From a virus: a stretch of 64,000 bases of DNA. Of the stretch, positions 60,391 through 64,000 are shown piece by piece. The position numbers and the translations under genes were made by a program. Location of the stretch: positions 1 to 64,000 of IMG/VR virus record IMGVR_UViG_3300027779_001649, one strand, 5' to 3'. The notes under the pieces are model-generated. The model was given only the letters and a program-made list of their open reading frames with translations, was not told the DNA's origin and ran no database searches. Within the stretch, counting starts at the first letter, position 1. Each line of letters starts with the position of its first letter.

Positions 60391-60391
60391 T

Positions 60392-63300
60392 TTATGTAGC
60401 TAGTGCTATGCACCTTAAATCCTTTATTCTTATTGGTTGAGAAGAATTAGTTCCCTTCATCACAATCTTAATTGAGAAGGATATAAATTCATCTAGTGAG
60501 GAATCTGTTCCATCATCTTTAACTCCAGCAGTAAATTTATATTGTTGTAAATCATCATATGTTAATGATGGGTTCGTAACAGTATCAGTAGCACCTGTAG
60601 AATTAAAATTAGTCCAACCTAAATCATCAAAGTCAGATGCATCATCAGTTCTTAATATCTTATACATGACTTGGATAGTAGCAGAGGTATGTCTGTAACC
60701 AGCAAAGAATACTCTCAATGCGGTAGCAGGATTTTCCAAAGTAACTTTCTTAGTCATATAAATTGCACTGTTATTATCACCTTCTGGGTCTGTAGATGCA
60801 ACGAAATCTGATGTTGGATAAACATCTGTTGAATCATCAATAGCATTAATTCTGTTGGCAACTGCAACAAAAGACATTCTCTGTGCATCTATTATCGGAG
60901 ACACATATGAATTGTTACTAGTAAGAGTAAGAGGCATTATAAGTGATTTAGAACCAGACAATTCGTTTGTTTCATTTATAAGAGAACAAACCATTTGTGT
61001 AGCATCTAACTCAAAATTTTCTTGCAGAGTCATCACTGAAGCGTTACTTAAAGTAGTTTTGGTAAAGGAAACTTCTGTTCCACTTGCACTTGTGCCAGTA
61101 GTTGGTTGAAGTTTAGCAGAAATAGCGGTTCCATCTACTGCAAGAGTTGAAATATTTGGTTGACAAGTATTATATATTGCGTTCTGTGATGCAGTAACCA
61201 TACTACCACCATTCTCAGCTGTGGTCACTCCACCACTAATACTTGGAGCAACAAGTAATGTTACAGTATACGAATCTATCGTTATATTAGAAAGGGCAGT
61301 ATGAGTTTTATTAATATTTGTAAAAGGAACTTTATGTATCATGTATAATTCTACTTCTGTCCCATCAGCGTGAGATGCAGCTGTTGTATTATCCATACCC
61401 CTAGTTACACCAGATACACCAGCAGTAGTTATTGTATTGTACTTTAAAATCTCATCGTCAATTTTAATATACCAATCACTACTAGCGTCATATGCAAATT
61501 TACCAGTGGTATCATCAAAATCTGAATTAGATGCCAACAAGAATGATGTTGATTCTGGGGATATAGCACCATTCAAAGTTGTAACTGCATTTGATTTTAC
61601 ACCACTAATTGTGACATTATTTGCGGTAGAATACATATGGTGATCTGGTTGTTTAACCCTTAGTGTTGTAGAACCATTTTCAAAGGTTAATGGATTATCT
61701 TGTAATGCTTTCACTTCAACGTCACTATTAATAAGGTCTACCACACCAGGCGTTCCAATATCAAATTTAGCTCTCCTCATAACATACTTAACATCCTCCA
61801 TTAATGATGGAGCCCAAGTTCTGTTGTTATGACTCTTGAACATTACACCACTATGAGGTTGTTTAGATACTTGTCTACTACCCCCAATTTCTGTTTCTCC
61901 CATTCGTGAAATCCATACCTTATGATTAGGAGAATGTGATTTCATAACAAAACAATATTCAGTATTATTCATTAAATATACTGGAGATGGAAATGTATAT
62001 GTCGTTGCAACTGTGGCTGTTTGGGATAAATTAATCTCAGATGGTTGCTTCGCAACCCTTCCAAAAGGAATTACCTTTGTACCTGGCGTACCGTTAACAA
62101 CATTTCTAATTTCTAATGATGTTTGAAGTAGGTCATCCTTTTCTGCAAAAAAGATATCTATACTTGTTATAAAAACACCTGGCGTTTGTTGTGTTCCTTC
62201 AGATGTAGTGTCAACTGCTACAGGCAATTCTTCTATGAAGAAAGTCTGGGCAAGAGGATCTGTACCTCCGTCTCCGTCCCAACCATCATCACCGTCAGTA
62301 GCAGCTGCTACATTAGGGGATACAGATAGAATCTGTGAAGTGGAAGAAGATCTAGATGTATTTTCTGATACTGATCTACGAACAACCTCGGCATTTCGTA
62401 CTGCAAGGATAGTTTCCTGTTCTGTTTCTAGTATACCTTTTGCATAATAGATAGTCTCACCAGCTGTTGCAGGATCTATACTAGTAGTATTTGTATCACT
62501 AGAAGTCAATCTAAATTGTAGCTCTCCAGATTGCCATACTGGGTTTCCAGCTGCCAGTGGGTTAGGGATTTGAAATGTTCCTTTAATCAGACCACTTGCA
62601 CTAATAACCATCGCTACACCTTGAACGATACTCTCATCATTTGTAGAGTACCCAACACCAGGCGTGCAATATTTTGAAACGGCTTTATTATCAAAGAAAG
62701 CATAAACTCTTGTATTTGGATAAAAACCATGACCTTCAAAGGCGATATTTCTTGATCTAATATATGGTATTACTGCACGAGCAATGACCTTAGAACCTTG
62801 AGATTCCATATCAATCTTTTGAACTACATCAGTTCTCATACCAGTTCTACGTAAATCGGTTCTCGTTGTTTGTATAGCACGGGTAACTGTATTAGCACCT
62901 TCTACACCACTACTCTGTCTTGAGGATGTAACACCAGACCATTGAGTCTGCCATGCATTCCATATCGTCCCTATAGCATTCCTATTATTATTAAATACTG
63001 TATCAAAGTTACCATCAACATTAACAACCAAAGCTGGAGCAATTTCAGTTTCAAACCATTCATCTGAGGTAGGAGTTATTGATAAATCTCCAACCCAGTT
63101 TGATAACAATACTGGAGTTAACCGTTCTATTCGTGTTGCATATGGTTGTTCATCTAAGAGAACCTCAGTATAAGGTAGACTAATAATGTCACCAGTTTTT
63201 GAATAACCAGAACCCGCTCGTTCCACATCCGTAGATACTGATTCTGTTAACGTAATACCTTTCATCTTATGCTGTGGTCTTAGTTCTTTAGCTTCCATAT

Positions 63301-64000
63301 CAATAGAGTTTTTATAATCGGGATGACCTACATCACCAACCCTATGACCAGTAAAATTATCTACCACAAACCCAGATTTAAATCTACTAAGACCATTTGA
63401 ATCTTGTATTTCAAAACTCTCTGCATCCCTTTCTAAAAGAGACAACGCAGTATAATATTCTACATTCTCTATACGATCTTCAAGTCTACCAATATCTCTC
63501 ATGGTATATCTTTGATTTTTCATCTTCACAGTTCTAACAACTTGAGGACGCATAGTATAGGCTGGTAAGAATATTTCTAAAAGTTTCATCATACCATCTG
63601 GTTCTTTTGGTTTTTTTGGAAGTTCTGCTGATTCACCTTCAGTGATAACCACTAAACCAGCATTAGTCATATGCACTAACGTCCATCTAGGTAGATAGTA
63701 TTCAAAATCACTTTGGACTAAAGCACCAGGCGGTGGAAAGTTAACCGTGGAAGAACCCGTACCATCAAACTGTCTATGATAGAAATCAAATGTATTACTT
63801 GTAACTTCATCGGTAACACCCACTGTGGAACTTGTACCAGAAGCATCTTCAACCCTAGGACGGAAATCAAAAACATCCTGTAGAGGATATTGACCAGTAG
63901 GTTGTGGATCATCTGGATCAACTTTAGATGCAGAGTATATTGGAATATCTTCATAATCCATTTGATTTGCGACATCAATATAAGAATCAGCCGTGAAAAC
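60392..64000 (-). CDS. Giant virion/baseplate-type structural protein (cut by window edge)
   Basis: At least 1202 codons are open; the frame continues past the window edge, so the ATG at 63961 is probably internal. Visible parts: DIPIYSASKVDPDDP, then FRPRVED, a long beta-rich region with many Ser/Thr/Asp, and a C-terminal ISFSIKIVMKGTNSSQPIRIKDLRCIAL. Proteins of this type, over 1000 residues and next to tail-fibre genes, are baseplate or wedge-associated proteins in marine T4-type phages (DUF4815-like). Function is inferred from context and size. Confidence 0.75.
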   Translation of the reverse strand, partial: VFTADSYIDVANQMDYEDIPIYSASKVDPDDPQPTGQYPLQDVFDFRPRVEDASGTSSTVGVTDEVTSNTFDFYHRQFDGTGSSTVNFPPPGALVQSDFEYYLPRWTLVHMTNAGLVVITEGESAELPKKPKEPDGMMKLLEIFLPAYTMRPQVVRTVKMKNQRYTMRDIGRLEDRIENVEYYTALSLLERDAESFEIQDSNGLSRFKSGFVVDNFTGHRVGDVGHPDYKNSIDMEAKELRPQHKMKGITLTESVSTDVERAGSGYSKTGDIISLPYTEVLLDEQPYATRIERLTPVLLSNWVGDLSITPTSDEWFETEIAPALVVNVDGNFDTVFNNNRNAIGTIWNAWQTQWSGVTSSRQSSGVEGANTVTRAIQTTRTDLRRTGMRTDVVQKIDMESQGSKVIARAVIPYIRSRNIAFEGHGFYPNTRVYAFFDNKAVSKYCTPGVGYSTNDESIVQGVAMVISASGLIKGTFQIPNPLAAGNPVWQSGELQFRLTSSDTNTTSIDPATAGETIYYAKGILETEQETILAVRNAEVVRRSVSENTSRSSSTSQILSVSPNVAAATDGDDGWDGDGGTDPLAQTFFIEELPVAVDTTSEGTQQTPGVFITSIDIFFAEKDDLLQTSLEIRNVVNGTPGTKVIPFGRVAKQPSEINLSQTATVATTYTFPSPVYLMNNTEYCFVMKSHSPNHKVWISRMGETEIGGSRQVSKQPHSGVMFKSHNNRTWAPSLMEDVKYVMRRAKFDIGTPGVVDLINSDVEVKALQDNPLTFENGSTTLRVKQPDHHMYSTANNVTISGVKSNAVTTLNGAISPESTSFLLASNSDFDDTTGKFAYDASSDWYIKIDDEILKYNTITTAGVSGVTRGMDNTTAASHADGTEVELYMIHKVPFTNINKTHTALSNITIDSYTVTLLVAPSISGGVTTAENGGSMVTASQNAIYNTCQPNISTLAVDGTAISAKLQPTTGTSASGTEVSFTKTTLSNASVMTLQENFELDATQMVCSLINETNELSGSKSLIMPLTLTSNNSYVSPIIDAQRMSFVAVANRINAIDDSTDVYPTSDFVASTDPEGDNNSAIYMTKKVTLENPATALRVFFAGYRHTSATIQVMYKILRTDDASDFDDLGWTNFNSTGATDTVTNPSLTYDDLQQYKFTAGVKDDGTDSSLDEFISFSIKIVMKGTNSSQPIRIKDLRCIALAT

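Noticed and set aside
1-64000. tRNA genes, CRISPR arrays, insertion sequences or an integrase
   Set aside because: No cloverleaf-like intergenic sequence, no direct-repeat array and no transposase or integrase was recognised by reading. A tRNA scan could still find a gene inside a coding region.

Overview
The window is a segment of a large T4-type myovirus of marine character. It carries a nearly continuous set of T4 morphogenesis and replication genes: neck gp13/14/15, terminase gp16/gp17, sheath gp18, tube gp19, portal gp20, protease gp21, scaffold gp22, capsid gp23, UvsY, UvsW, late sigma factor gp55, and recombination nucleases gp46/gp47. It also has the extra genes typical of cyanophage/pelagiphage relatives: peptide deformylase, CobS-like AAA and CobT-like VWA proteins, HesB and DUF59 Fe-S proteins, a nitroreductase, and many 2OG-Fe(II) oxygenases. 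The DNA looks AT-rich. No photosynthesis genes, tRNAs, rRNAs, CRISPR arrays or insertion sequences were seen. The TRAP transporters hint at a marine alphaproteobacterial host (SAR11- or SAR116-like), but nothing in the sequence proves the host.

Layout, mostly minus strand (transcribed from high to low coordinates). 64.0-56.0 kb: very large virion/baseplate protein (cut by the window edge), tail-fibre-like proteins and small structural genes. 56.0-50.7 kb: glycosyltransferase-like, methyltransferase-like, Asp/Asn-hydroxylase-like and PP-loop genes. 50.7-47.7 kb: a plus-strand island with two sulfotransferase-like genes, an N-lobe-less APH-type kinase and a split radical-SAM pair. 47.7-42.8 kb: a decayed PP-loop paralogue, a small conserved protein, an oxygenase, a complete DctQ-DctM-DctP TRAP transporter and a GNAT. 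42.7-36.5 kb: gp13, gp14, gp15, an inserted split radical-SAM pair, gp16, HesB, gp17. 36.5-32.5 kb: insertion with a small protein, a PP-loop protein and, on the plus strand, an HNH-like protein plus a second TRAP transporter (TAXI receptor and fused permease). 32.4-21.4 kb: gp18 to gp23 with core proteins, a third TRAP receptor homologue lacking a signal peptide, and a nitroreductase. 21.3-8.8 kb: recombination and late transcription genes mixed with oxygenase, pyruvate-kinase-like, APS-kinase-like, methyltransferase, radical-SAM and deformylase genes. 8.7-5.0 kb: VWA and AAA genes, each behind a near-identical sigma70-like promoter. 4.9 kb to start: accessory cluster of oxygenases, radical SAM and SGNH hydrolase.

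How it works together: four strong host-type promoters (TTGACA/T, exactly 17 bp, TATNNT) precede oxygenase, AAA, VWA and gp55 genes, and T4-type late octamers (TATAAATA) lie 20-45 nt upstream of capsid, scaffold, sheath, neck and other late genes, in keeping with a gp55-driven late programme. The most unusual content is two complete TRAP uptake systems plus an orphan receptor homologue inside a virion-gene region, and repeated accessory modules (PP-loop plus small protein; split radical SAM plus cysteine-rich companion) inserted at breaks in the conserved morphogenesis order.
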